A stretch of DNA of 18,247 nt from Chloroflexota bacterium (GCA_021845945.1 JAJZRD010000049.1:1-18247); one strand, 5' to 3'. Shown: positions 1 to 6,811, numbered from the stretch's first letter. The notes: a model not told the origin generated them from the letters alone. Translations and numbers: made by a program.

Positions 1-2
1 AG

Positions 3-128
3 AAGTATCACTGCGTGGCCGCCTTGGTGGAAAGGAGGATTCCTGGAGGACCACCAACGGCCCAGCAGCTCGAGGATCTGATCCTACGACTGGCACGAGA
101 CCCTCCAGTTGGGGCCGCAGTTGGTTAG
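3..128 (+). CDS. Partial hypothetical protein, C-terminal end
   Basis: An open frame enters from the left edge and stops at TAG 126-128, giving 41 residues with no start in the window. The stretch has a plausible protein composition, with an amphipathic helix-like segment near its end (QQLEDLILRLA). I do not recognise a family. The other two forward frames also stay open for a while: one stops at about 83 and the other runs to just past 130. Support therefore rests only on composition and on the stop lying just before an inverted repeat. It sits tail-to-tail with tRNA-Sec. Selenocysteine genes are sometimes neighbours of selC, but nothing here identifies this as selA, selB or selD. Confidence 0.35.
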   Translation, partial: KYHCVAALVERRIPGGPPTAQQLEDLILRLARDPPVGAAVG

Positions 129-151
129 CTACTTGACAATACTTATATAAT

Positions 152-195
152 GATAGCTACCTGGATTTATCACTTTTATACTTCAGGTAGCTATC
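152..195. repeat. Perfect 12-bp inverted repeat with AT-rich loop
   Basis: Arms GATAGCTACCTG (152-163) and CAGGTAGCTATC (184-195) are perfect reverse complements around a 20-bp AT-rich loop. The repeat lies 24 bp past the stop of the left-edge frame and 13 bp past the CCA end of tRNA-Sec, so it could end transcription from both sides. Neither flank has a proper T-run: the minus-strand side is AT-rich but mixed. A bidirectional terminator is plausible but not typical. An operator or mobile-element scar is the alternative. TTGACA at 133-138 and TATAAT at 146-151 lie beside it but only 7 bp apart, too close for a sigma-70 promoter. Confidence 0.6.
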
Positions 196-208
196 GTTTC
201 AGTCCGAT

Positions 209-307
209 TGGCGGAGGCGCATGGGAGTCGAACCCACCCGGGACGGCGATTACCGCCCCGCAGACGGTTTTGAAGACCGCGAGGCCCACCGGGACCCGTC
301 CACCTCC
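209..307 (-). tRNA. selC: tRNA-Sec (anticodon UCA)
   Basis: Read on the minus strand this is a 99-nt tRNA starting GGAGGTGG and ending in encoded CCA (209-211) after discriminator G. The anticodon loop is CUUCAAA with anticodon UCA (plus-strand TGA at 271-273). Family hallmarks are all visible: six-pair D stem (GGGUCC with GGGCCU), long variable arm closed by a CGGGG/UCCCG-type stem, and T-loop UUCGACU. The acceptor stem gives seven pairs (one U-G), then a G opposite G at position 8, where bacterial tRNA-Sec normally has an eighth pair. It inserts selenocysteine at UGA with SelB, so the organism should encode selenoproteins. A TATAAT box lies upstream. No selenoprotein gene is seen in the window. 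Confidence 0.95.
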
Positions 308-339
308 AGGCAAGAGGGCTCTCTGGCGCCCTCACAGGA

Positions 340-369
340 ATTATATCCCGTCGGCCGAAGCCCCCGCAA
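340..369 (-). promoter_or_regulatory. Probable sigma-70 promoter of tRNA-Sec
   Basis: On the minus strand a perfect TATAAT (345 to 340) lies 18 bp after a weak TTGCGG (369 to 364). The predicted start near 333 would put about 25 nt before the mature 5' end at 307, normal for a processed tRNA precursor. Confidence 0.5.
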
Positions 370-372
370 GGG

Positions 373-484
373 ATGGTTCACGAATGCGGTCACAGTGCGG
401 GAGGGCGAAGCTCCTGCTGAGCCGGCTCGCCGGGAGGCTCACCCTCCCGCAACTGTCACCCGATCTCGCGCCCTAGTGAACCAT
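373..484. repeat. Long imperfect palindromic element (about 110 bp)
   Basis: Outer arms ATGGTTCAC (373-381) and GTGAACCAT (476-484) are perfect complements. Inside them GGTCACAGT-GCGGGAGGG is mirrored by CCCTCCCGC-AACTGTCACC, and the centre GAGCCGGCTC (419-428) is itself a palindrome. Almost the whole segment can fold as one long hairpin; the right arm is about 10 bases longer than the left. It carries no gene and looks like a MITE-like or hairpin-forming intergenic repeat. No target-site duplication was identified. It lies between the tRNA-Sec promoter and the response-regulator promoter region. Confidence 0.6.
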
Positions 485-501
485 GCCCCCCGCAAATGGA
501 G

Positions 502-519
502 TTGGCACAGCTCCTGCTA
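502..519 (+). promoter_or_regulatory. Candidate sigma-54 (-24/-12) promoter
   Basis: TTGGCAC at 502-508 followed by CTGCTA at 514-519 has the obligatory GG-N10-GC spacing (GG 504-505, GC 516-517). It matches the sigma-54 consensus except C for T at the first base of the -12 box. It lies about 50 bp before the response-regulator start at 571. A competing sigma-70 reading (TTGGCA, 15-bp spacer, TATAGT 523-528) has a short spacer. Whether this organism has RpoN is unknown. Confidence 0.35.
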
Positions 520-570
520 CTTTATAGTGGCTGAAGGGCGCGTTGGAGACCCAGTAGTCTGGAGAGACCC

Positions 571-1200
571 GTGAAGAGCCGCATCCTTGTCGTGGATGAC
601 GATCTTTCCATCCTGGAGTTGCTGCGCACCCTTCTCGAAAGCGAGGGCTACCACGTCCAAACCTTCGACTCCGGTGCGGTAGCCCTCAGGAACGCCCTGA
701 GACACCCCCCCGACGCCGCCATCGTCGACCTGATGATGCCCGGCATGAACGGGCTCGACCTCATCCAAGCCCTTCGCTACGACCGGCGGACCCATCAACT
801 CCCGGTTCTGATCTGCTCGGCATACTACGGCGATCTGCGCCACATCACCGACGACCTTCAGCACAACAACACCTCCTGCCTCCGCAAGCCCTTCCAGATC
901 CAGGAACTGCTCGACCTGCTGGCCCAGATGGTGGCCAACCGGAGGCGCAGCAGCCGCCGCCGGGACAATACGGAGTCGCAGCCCGAGGCCCCAACCCCCA
1001 TCGCCTCGGCACCGGCCAACTGGGCTCCCCTGATCGCCTCCTCGCCCGCCCGGCGGTCCCACCGTCGGGGCGCGGCCCGAGCCCAGGAGGCCGTTGCGTC
1101 ATCGGGCAGCTCGTCCCTGGCCGCGGTCCGTCCCAGGGCCCGCGCCGAAAGGCCAGAGATCATGGACGGCCTGAACCATCCCGGCGGCGGGAGGGCCTAG
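571..1200 (+). CDS. Response regulator, receiver domain with disordered tail
   Basis: The 209-residue protein begins with a complete CheY-type receiver (about 1-123): acidic pair in LVVDDD (residues 7-11), phospho-acceptor Asp53 in IVDLMMPG, Ser83 in ICSAY and Lys106 in LRKPF. Residues 124-209 are rich in Arg, Ala, Ser and Pro, with no recognisable DNA-binding, enzymatic or coiled-coil domain, so the output is unknown. It probably acts by protein contact in the cytoplasm or as a phosphate sink. GTG at 571 is chosen because the receiver starts at once and a GGAGAG site lies 5 bp before it. No sensor kinase is adjacent; the next gene to the right is on the opposite strand. A sigma-54-like site lies upstream. 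Confidence 0.88.
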   Translation: MKSRILVVDDDLSILELLRTLLESEGYHVQTFDSGAVALRNALRHPPDAAIVDLMMPGMNGLDLIQALRYDRRTHQLPVLICSAYYGDLRHITDDLQHNNTSCLRKPFQIQELLDLLAQMVANRRRSSRRRDNTESQPEAPTPIASAPANWAPLIASSPARRSHRRGAARAQEAVASSGSSSLAAVRPRARAERPEIMDGLNHPGGGRA

Positions 1201-1299
1201 CGAAAGGCCCCACACGAAAACACCCCCCGGCTCTTGCCAGGGGGTGCAGCGACTTCGCTCCCGGAAGCTGCTAGTGCTTCGCCACAGGGATTTCGAGAT

Positions 1300-1374
1300 G
1301 TAGGGCAGGGCGCTCTGCCCTGCCGCCGGCCTGCCATCGCCACGTGGGCGGTGGGGCACAGGGCCCCACCCTAC
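1300..1374. repeat. GTAG double-hairpin repeat, copy 1
   Basis: The element starts GTAGGG and ends CCCTAC. It holds two perfect 8-bp hairpins: GGCAGGGC-5-GCCCTGCC at the left and GGTGGGGC-5-GCCCCACC at the right, joined by a spacer of about 25 bp. The first 42 bases are identical to the copy at 11207. It lies between the convergent response regulator and the small membrane-protein gene and could end or stabilise both transcripts. The rest of 1201-1399 shows no gene. Confidence 0.8.
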
Positions 1375-1399
1375 GTATCAGAACCAATTTGGCGATGTG

Positions 1400-1747
1400 C
1401 TAGTGGATCGCGAAGGAGAGGGCCACCAGCCCGCCGAAGAGGAGCACCGTCAGCCCGCCTATCAGCTTCAGGTCGGTGTAGACGTAGCTGTAATCGACTG
1501 CCTGGAGCATCGCCCTCGCCGCGGAGCCTCCCTTGGCTACCATCGAGCGCGCGGCCGCAGCCTCCCGAGGTCGGAACTGTAGCACCGGCCCGCTCGACCG
1601 CTGAACGGGACCCGTCGGCTCCTCCTGAACGGGCTCCTGGGCCATAGTAGAGGCATGCATCGAGCTAGCCGACTGCGGCTCGTACCGCTTCTTCGCCTTC
1701 TTCTTTCCGGCAGCGAACCGCGTTGCACCGCGGGAAGGTTTGGCCAT
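1400..1747 (-). CDS. Small single-pass membrane protein, unknown function
   Basis: A 115-residue protein. The start ATG at 1747 is preceded by AGGAGG at good spacing; an in-frame ATG at 1825 has no such site and lies upstream of the promoter. The N-terminus is strongly basic (GKKKAKKRYEP around 15-25). A low-complexity linker rich in Ala, Ser, Pro and Gln follows, then one hydrophobic segment at about residues 91-113 (IGGLTVLLFGGLVALSF) ending almost at the C-terminus. This looks like a tail-anchored or single-pass inner-membrane protein with a basic cytoplasmic part that could bind nucleic acid or phospholipid. I recognise no family. It is divergent from the DUF255 gene and has its own promoter. 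Confidence 0.7.
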   Translation of the reverse strand: MAKPSRGATRFAAGKKKAKKRYEPQSASSMHASTMAQEPVQEEPTGPVQRSSGPVLQFRPREAAAARSMVAKGGSAARAMLQAVDYSYVYTDLKLIGGLTVLLFGGLVALSFAIH

Positions 1748-1793
1748 CCGTGTCCTCCTGGGCAGGTCATGAGGGAATGTCCCTACTCGGACT

Positions 1794-1821
1794 ATTATAC
1801 CCCATCCCCACCCGCTGTCCA
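1794..1821 (-). promoter_or_regulatory. Sigma-70 promoter of the small membrane protein gene
   Basis: On the minus strand TGGACA (1821 to 1816; five of six to TTGACA) precedes a perfect TATAAT (1799 to 1794) by 16 bp. Transcription would start near 1787, about 40 nt before the ATG at 1747. The same AT-rich spot reads TATTAT on the plus strand and might also serve the DUF255 gene, though no convincing plus-strand -35 was seen. Confidence 0.55.
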
Positions 1822-1880
1822 GCATGGCCCGTGGATTGCCGTTGGCCCTCGGGTACGCATCCCATGGAAGGGGGTGGCAA

Positions 1881-3425
1881 ATGGCTAGAATTGCGGCAAA
1901 GGAACGGCTCCCCTTCTCTCCCCGTCAGCATCGCGCTCGGGCGATCCACTGGTATCCCTGGGGACAGGACGCCTTCCAGGCGGCTCAGCGGGAGGACAAG
2001 CCGATCCTGCTGGCCCTCACCGCCTCGTGGTGTGACGAGTGCCATCGCATGGACGAGGTCGGCTACTCCGACCAGCGAGTCATCGACAGGATCAAGGCCG
2101 GCTACGTGGCGGTCCGCGTCGACTCGGATCGCCGTCCCGACGTCAACGACCGCTACACCCTGGGCGGCTGGCCCACCACGGCGCTGCTGGCCCCCACCGG
2201 CGAACTGCTCACCTCGGGCGGCTATCTTGCCCCCGAGGAGATGGCTGCCCTGCTGGACCAGGTGACCGGCTGGTACGAGACCCAGGCCGCCGAGCTGCGC
2301 CAGGAGATCCTGGACATGGAGGCCCGCCGGCAGCAGCTCCTCCAGTACACCGAATGCCCCCAGGATCAGCCCAGCCCGGAGCTGCTGGAAAGGGTCGCGT
2401 CGGACCTCCAGGGCCTCTACGATCCCCTGTACGGGGGGTTCGGCGATCAGCCCAAGTTTCCCCACGCCGACGCCCTCCGCTTCGCCCTCCGGCGGCTGGA
2501 GACACCCGGGGCCGAGCGATGGGGGGAGATCGTCACCAGGTCGCTGGACGCCTTGGCCGCCGGTCTCCTGGACCGTGTAGGGGGCGGCTTCTTCCGCTCG
2601 GCGGACCGCCGGGACTGGACCCACCCCCGCACCGAGAAGCTGCTGGAGGTGAACGCCGACCTGCTCAGCCTCTACCTGGAGGCTTTCCAGGCCACCCACG
2701 ACGACGGCTACCGGGCCGTGGCCCAGCTGGTTCTCGCCTTCCTCGACTCCACCCTCCGCAACACGGGCACCCCCGCTTTCGCCGGAAGCCAGGCGGCCGA
2801 CCCCGACTACTACAGACTCGATTCGCGGGCCCCCGTTGGCGCCCAGCCGCCCCCGGTGGACCGAACCGTCTTCGCGGAGGGGAACGCCCGGGCCGCCCTC
2901 GCCTACCTGATGGCCTTCGAGCTTCTGGGCGACCCCGATCGGCTGCGGACGGCAACACAGCTGCTGGACTTCCTCTGGGCGCAAATGGTGGACCCCGAAC
3001 AGGGCGTCGTGCGCTACTGGGACGGCCATCCCGGCGGTCCTCACCTGCTCCGGGACCAGGCATGGGTAGCGTCGGCGCTGGCGGAGGCTTATGATGTCAC
3101 CGGCGACGACCGCTTCCTGGAGAAGGCGGCGCTGCTGGCGGAAGTCATCATGAGAGACTACCCCGGCCTGCCCGGCGGCTTCTACGACGTTCGGGCGGAG
3201 CGCGACGCCCAGGGCGGCCTGTCCAACCGGCGTTGGAACCTGGTGGAGAACGCACGGGTGGCCCGGTTGATGGTGCGGCTGGCCCGCTTCGGAGGCGATG
3301 GACGGTACCTGGAGGCCGCCCGCTCGTCGCTGCAGCTGTTCTCACAGGACTACTCTCGCTTCGGCCCACTGGAAGGGTCCTACGCCCTCGCCCTGGAGGA
3401 GTACCTGCGGGGCAAGACCGGGTGA
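1881..3425 (+). CDS. DUF255 thioredoxin-like / six-hairpin domain protein (YyaL/SPATA20 type)
   Basis: A 514-residue protein. Residues 20-130 match the DUF255 thioredoxin-like domain: HWYPWGQDAFQAAQREDKPI is close to the family's VDWYPWGEEAF signature. WCDECHRM carries Cys51 and Cys54 where most members have WCHWCHVM. VDSDRRPDV and GGWPTTALLAPTG follow. The rest is an alpha-helical region resembling the six-hairpin glycosidase fold. Family members are usually nearer 650-700 aa, so this is a short form. ATG 1881 is preferred because AGGGGGTGG lies just before it; a start 19 codons upstream has no better site. Function in bacteria is unclear: a redox or thiol role and sugar epimerase-like folding are inferences. 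It is monocistronic and convergent with rex. Confidence 0.85.
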   Translation: MARIAAKERLPFSPRQHRARAIHWYPWGQDAFQAAQREDKPILLALTASWCDECHRMDEVGYSDQRVIDRIKAGYVAVRVDSDRRPDVNDRYTLGGWPTTALLAPTGELLTSGGYLAPEEMAALLDQVTGWYETQAAELRQEILDMEARRQQLLQYTECPQDQPSPELLERVASDLQGLYDPLYGGFGDQPKFPHADALRFALRRLETPGAERWGEIVTRSLDALAAGLLDRVGGGFFRSADRRDWTHPRTEKLLEVNADLLSLYLEAFQATHDDGYRAVAQLVLAFLDSTLRNTGTPAFAGSQAADPDYYRLDSRAPVGAQPPPVDRTVFAEGNARAALAYLMAFELLGDPDRLRTATQLLDFLWAQMVDPEQGVVRYWDGHPGGPHLLRDQAWVASALAEAYDVTGDDRFLEKAALLAEVIMRDYPGLPGGFYDVRAERDAQGGLSNRRWNLVENARVARLMVRLARFGGDGRYLEAARSSLQLFSQDYSRFGPLEGSYALALEEYLRGKTG

Positions 3426-3474
3426 CGGGGAGACGCGGGGACGCGGAGAGATTCCATCTCCCACGGGGAAAGGC

Positions 3475-3547
3475 GTGGGGCAGGGGCTTGTCCCCTGCTG
3501 CCCGTCTGCCATTGCCCGAGGCGGCGGGGCGCAAGACCCCGCCCTAC
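3475..3547. repeat. GTAG double-hairpin repeat, copy 2
   Basis: This has the same layout as copy 1 (GTGGGG start, CCCTAC end, two hairpins) but the sequence has drifted. The left hairpin is GCAGGGG-5-CCCCTGC and the right is GGCGGGG-7-CCCCGCC, so base changes are matched on both arms. It fills the space between the convergent ends of the DUF255 gene (3425) and rex (3572) and may act as a shared transcript end. Confidence 0.7.
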
Positions 3548-3571
3548 GTCATCCTGTGCTCCCCTGGACCG

Positions 3572-4210
3572 CTACGAGTCTCTCCCGCGGGTCATGCGGA
3601 AGGACAGGGTCGCCAGGCGGGCAGCGAGATCCTCGTTGGAGACCACGATCCCGGACGGCACTTCCAGCTTCACCGGGGCGAAGTTCAGGATCGCCTTGAT
3701 CCCCGCGGCAACCAACTGGTTGGCCACCTTCTGCGCCGCAGCGGAGGGCACGGTCAGGATCGCCATCTGGATGCTGCGCTCCTGGATGAAGCGGGGCAGA
3801 TCCTCGACGTCCAGCACCTCCAGACCGCCCACCCTGGTGCCAACCTTCGCGGGATCCTGGTCAAACAGCGCCGCTATGCAGAGCGAGTAGGTGGCGAAGC
3901 CGGGGTAGGAGGCGATGGCACTCCCCAACCGCCCTGCCCCCACCACGATGACCTCTTTCTCCATGGCCAGGCCAAGCAGCTCGGCCAGCCTTCGCTGCAT
4001 CTCGGCCACGTCGTAGCCAATCCCAGGACGGCCGAACTCTCCCAGATAGCCCAGATCCTTGCGCACCTGGGCGGCCGGGACCCCCGCGGCATCCCCCAGC
4101 ATCTCCGAGGACACGACGGTCAGCCGCTGCTCCCGAGCCTCCAGGAGATATCGATAGTAGAGGGGGAGACGGTTCAGACTCGGGGTTGGGACCTTCGGGC
4201 GATTCACCAC
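3572..4210 (-). CDS. rex: Redox-sensing transcriptional repressor Rex
   Basis: The 212-residue protein is the usual Rex size. Residues 1-80 form the winged-helix DNA-binding domain, with the characteristic LPLYYRYL at 15-22 and QVRKDLGYLGEFGRPGIGY at 48-66. The NAD(H)-binding Rossmann fold follows, with GAGRLGSA at 91-98. NFAPVKLEVP near the C-terminus is also typical. Rex binds its operators when NADH/NAD is low and releases them when NADH rises, controlling anaerobic and respiratory genes. The GTG start at 4210 follows AGGAGGT (4219-4225); a second GTG directly after it is also possible. It is divergent from hemA, an association known from Streptomyces, where Rex controls rex-hemACD. A candidate operator over its own start region suggests autoregulation. 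Confidence 0.95.
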   Translation of the reverse strand: MVNRPKVPTPSLNRLPLYYRYLLEAREQRLTVVSSEMLGDAAGVPAAQVRKDLGYLGEFGRPGIGYDVAEMQRRLAELLGLAMEKEVIVVGAGRLGSAIASYPGFATYSLCIAALFDQDPAKVGTRVGGLEVLDVEDLPRFIQERSIQMAILTVPSAAAQKVANQLVAAGIKAILNFAPVKLEVPSGIVVSNEDLAARLATLSFRMTRGRDS

Positions 4211-4229
4211 CGACTACCACCTCCTAACG

Positions 4230-4247
4230 TTCTGCCGTTCCGCACAA
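4230..4247. promoter_or_regulatory. Candidate Rex operator in the rex promoter
   Basis: The minus strand reads TTGTG-N8-CAGAA, nine of ten positions of the general Rex core TTGTG-N8-CACAA and the standard 18-bp length. It sits just downstream of the rex -10 box, so bound Rex would block its own transcription. Basis: pattern match plus context; binding is untested. Confidence 0.5.
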
Positions 4248-4251
4248 TTTG

Positions 4252-4280
4252 ATGGTACCTTCTTCCACCACTCAGGTCAA
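4252..4280 (-). promoter_or_regulatory. Sigma-70 promoter of rex
   Basis: On the minus strand TTGACC (4280 to 4275) is followed after 17 bp by TACCAT (4257 to 4252). The predicted start near 4245 leaves about a 35-nt leader containing the AGGAGGT ribosome site. The stretch between this promoter and the hemA promoter (4281-4411) shows no gene or other clear feature. Confidence 0.5.
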
Positions 4281-4411
4281 TGCGATCGTCGGCCATCCCC
4301 ATCGACGGCCGGTTACTCGCCGGCCAACCATACCAACCGCAGCTTCGGCCGTCAAACGGGGGTGCGAAGGAGAGTGCCGGCCCCCAACAGCTTCCAATGA
4401 AGAAGAGCCTA

Positions 4412-4441
4412 TTGACCGCGACTCCTGGTGGTGCATATAAT
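4412..4441 (+). promoter_or_regulatory. Sigma-70 promoter of hemA
   Basis: TTGACC (4412-4417) and a perfect TATAAT (4436-4441) are separated by 18 bp. Transcription would begin near 4448, leaving an untranslated leader of about 170 nt before the hemA ATG. That leader includes a GCCGGCC-5-GGCCGGC hairpin at about 4568-4586 close to the ribosome-binding site, which could modulate translation. Confidence 0.6.
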
Positions 4442-4450
4442 CACGAAGCT

Positions 4451-4468
4451 TTGTGCAGGTTTGCATAG
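4451..4468. promoter_or_regulatory. Candidate Rex operator at the hemA start site
   Basis: TTGTG-N8-CATAG matches eight of ten core positions of the Rex site (one perfect half, one degenerate half). As a dyad it reads TTGTGCA-4-TGCATAG. It covers about +3 to +20 of the predicted hemA transcript, a repressing position. It is weaker than the site at rex. Confidence 0.35.
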
Positions 4469-4620
4469 CTTTCGGCGCCTTTGCTCGCCGGCACCGGCGT
4501 CACCCGCGCCGTCCCGACCAATTCTGAACTGCACGCGATCTTCCCACCCAACTCGGAAGGGCGACCGCCGGCCAGGGCGGCCGGCAGCAAGAGTAATGAA
4601 AGCTCTAAGGCAGGTCTAGA

Positions 4621-5889
4621 ATGGAGATAGTCGTCGTCGGTGTAAACCACAAGGCAGCCCCGGTCCAGGTTCGCGAGCATCTGGCCTTCACCCCCGCCCA
4701 GATGGAGTCGGCCCTCTCCGCCCTGCGGGAGAAGACTCCGGAGGCAGTGCTCCTCTCCACCTGCAACCGCACCGAGATCTACGCGATCGTTCCCTCCGCC
4801 GAGGACGGCGCCAGAGAGGTAGCCAACTTCCTCGCGGACTTTCACGCCGTCCCGGTGGAGCGCTTCGCCCCCTACCTCTTCTCCCAGAGCGGAAGGGAGG
4901 CGGTCGCCCACCTCTTCGCCGTGGCCTCGGGCCTCGACTCCATGATCCTCGGCGAGCCCCAGATCCTCGGCCAGGTTCGGGAGGCCTACCTGGCTGCCCT
5001 GGCCCAGGATACGGCGGGCACCCTGCTCTCCTGGGTTTTCCACCACGCCATGAAGGTCGGCAAGCAGGTGCGTACCGACACCAACATCAGCCGCAGCGCC
5101 GTCTCGGTCAGCCACGCCGCCGTCGAGCTGGCCAAAGGGATCTTCGGCACCCTCGCGGACCGCTCGATCTTGCTGGTGGGGGCCGGCGAGATGGGGCAGC
5201 TGGCGGCCCGAAACCTCATGGACAACGGCTGCGCCAGGCTCGTCGTGACCAACCGCACCTATAGCAGGGCCGCGGAGCTGGCAACCCGCTTCGGGGGAAC
5301 CCCAAAGGAGTTCGACCGGCTGCCGGAGCTGCTGGGGGAGGTGGACGTCGCCATCTCCGCCACGGGCGCCCCCAGCTTCGTTCTCACTGCCGAGATGGTG
5401 CGCCAGGCTCTGCGGGGCCGCGCCGGGCGTCCCCTGATCCTGATAGACATCGCCGTCCCCCGGGACGTGGACCCGCTGGTGCGGCAATTCGAGCAGGTAC
5501 TCCTTCACGACATCGACGACCTGCAGGCCGTATGCACGGCCAACCTGGAGGAGCGCCGCAAGGAGGTGGGTCGCGCCCAGGGGATCATCGACGCCGAGCT
5601 GAATCTGTTCGAAACCTGGTGGGGAAGCCTGCAGGTGGTACCTACCATCAAGGCCCTCCGCGATCGCGCCGAGGCGATCCGCCAGATCGAACTGCAGAAG
5701 GCACTCCCTCGTCTGGGCGAGCTGACCGACCGCCAGCGCTCGGTCGTGGAAGCCCTTACTGTAGGCATCGTCAACAAGATGCTCCACCAGCCTACTGTGC
5801 GACTGAAGGCTCAAGGGGGCAACGGCGCCGGCACCAACTACGTCCAGATCCTTCGGGAGCTCTTCGCCCTGGAGGAGAGCCGGGCCTAG
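4621..5889 (+). CDS. hemA: Glutamyl-tRNA reductase
   Basis: The 422-residue protein is full length for HemA. It reduces glutamyl-tRNA(Glu) with NADPH to glutamate-1-semialdehyde, the first committed step of C5 tetrapyrrole synthesis. The nucleophile Cys48 lies in LLSTCNRTE. The family signature GLDSMILGEPQILGQV is at 104-119 and the nucleotide-binding GAGEMG at 187-192. DIAVPRDVDP and the C-terminal dimerisation helices (from about 310) are present. ATG 4621 has AAGGCAGG just upstream. Products include siroheme and cobamides, which the sulfite reductase and CbiA-type genes downstream need. No hemC or hemB follows; the next gene is convergent. A sigma-70 promoter and a Rex-like dyad precede it. 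Confidence 0.97.
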   Translation: MEIVVVGVNHKAAPVQVREHLAFTPAQMESALSALREKTPEAVLLSTCNRTEIYAIVPSAEDGAREVANFLADFHAVPVERFAPYLFSQSGREAVAHLFAVASGLDSMILGEPQILGQVREAYLAALAQDTAGTLLSWVFHHAMKVGKQVRTDTNISRSAVSVSHAAVELAKGIFGTLADRSILLVGAGEMGQLAARNLMDNGCARLVVTNRTYSRAAELATRFGGTPKEFDRLPELLGEVDVAISATGAPSFVLTAEMVRQALRGRAGRPLILIDIAVPRDVDPLVRQFEQVLLHDIDDLQAVCTANLEERRKEVGRAQGIIDAELNLFETWWGSLQVVPTIKALRDRAEAIRQIELQKALPRLGELTDRQRSVVEALTVGIVNKMLHQPTVRLKAQGGNGAGTNYVQILRELFALEESRA

Positions 5890-5909
5890 TTGGAGCTATC
5901 AGCTATCAG

Positions 5910-6678
5910 CTACTCTTCCGGCATCAGGATGTGCTTGGGCGGCATCGGCGTGGGGGCCGGCATGGCGATCATGCCGGGATAGGGCACCCTCTTGGAGCGC
6001 TCCCGGATCCCCTCCAGCAATGCCTCCAGCTTCGAGCCGGGGAAGGCCAAGCTCATCTGGGTACGCTCGATCCCCGCGTAGTTGCGACCGCCGGCGCAGG
6101 CCGAGGTGAGGCCGATCTTGCCGAGGTAGCCGGCCCTCACGGCGCCGTAAGCGCACACCAGGCTGTTGGTGCCCACCTCTATGGTGAGGGGCGCGTCGCC
6201 CGTGGCGTACAGGTAGTCGTCCAGGGCGAAGTAGGCCTGCCAGGGCACCACCACCATCAGGACGGCATCCGGCTCGAATGAGGCCTTGGCCAGGGGCGCC
6301 ACCGCCAGACCCTGGACCTCCCCCGCCGGCATGGCCGGCTTGGAGGCGATCAGCTTTCGGGCCGCCTCCGGATTCGGGGCATAGACCCCCACGTGGTTCT
6401 TGATCGCCTTCTCCAATCAGCGCTGCGTCTTGCCTGGGATCGTACATCCCGAAGGCGATCCGGGCGTTGGGGCACCCCAGGTTCTCCCGGGTCACCCAGA
6501 AGGGGTAACCACCGGTGGCCGCGGCCGAGAGGAACTGGCAGAAGGTCAGCACCTTGCTTCTCTCCAGCAGCCCGTCGGGGGGTTCCTTCCCCACCGGCAC
6601 CATCCTGACCGCCACCGGCGCGGCGTCGAGTCGCAGTCGCGCCTCCAGGGCGGAGGCCATCTCGGCGTTGCTCACCAT
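5910..6678 (-). pseudogene. DUF169 cysteine-containing protein, broken by a one-base frameshift
   Basis: Two adjacent minus-strand frames make one DUF169 protein. The first part, from ATG 6678 (GAGGAG upstream), gives about 87 residues with Cys47 (TFCQFL) and Cys69 (LGCPNARIAFGMYDP). Near 6411-6416 the match jumps frame and resumes as EKAIKNHVGVYAPNPE, running to TAG at 5910 with later cysteines in SLVCAYG and TSACAGGRNY. The span is 769 nt, one base more than 256 codons, so deleting one base around CTGATTGGAG restores a 255-aa protein, normal for the family. The spot is not a homopolymer, so a true mutation or an assembly error are both possible. Unshifted translation would give a scrambled second half. 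DUF169 function is unknown; it is common in anaerobes. It is last in the dsr direction. Confidence 0.85.
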
Positions 6679-6703
6679 CGAGCATCTCTCCTCACTTGCT
6701 GGT

Positions 6704-6800
6704 CCCTCTCCCAAAGGGAGAGGGTCGGGATGAGGGCTTGGCCTGAAGCGTCGAATCAGCCCTCACCCGCCCTTCGGGCGGCCTCTCCCTCTGGGAGAGG
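6704..6800. repeat. Four-hairpin intergenic repeat
   Basis: Four perfect hairpins follow one another. CCCTCTCCC-3-GGGAGAGGG is at 6704-6724 and TGAGGGCT/AGCCCTCA at 6731-6765. CCGCCC-3-GGGCGG is at 6767-6781 and CCTCTCCC-3-GGGAGAGG at 6782-6800. The first and last are near copies, like inverted ends. Repeats of this look are scattered in many bacterial genomes (general knowledge). It separates the 68-aa gene from the DUF169 gene and may attenuate or process the operon transcript there. Confidence 0.75.
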
Positions 6801-6811
6801 CAAGCACCATC

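Noticed and set aside
133..151. TTGACA and TATAAT as a promoter
   Set aside because: Only 7 bp separate the boxes; sigma-70 needs about 16-18.
1767..3044. Long antisense open frame over the DUF255 gene
   Set aside because: Low-complexity translation typical of GC-rich antisense. The plus-strand frame has clear family motifs and a ribosome site.
4441..5814. Minus-strand open frame of 457 codons across hemA
   Set aside because: Shadow of hemA, with no recognisable domain, and it overlaps the hemA promoter region.
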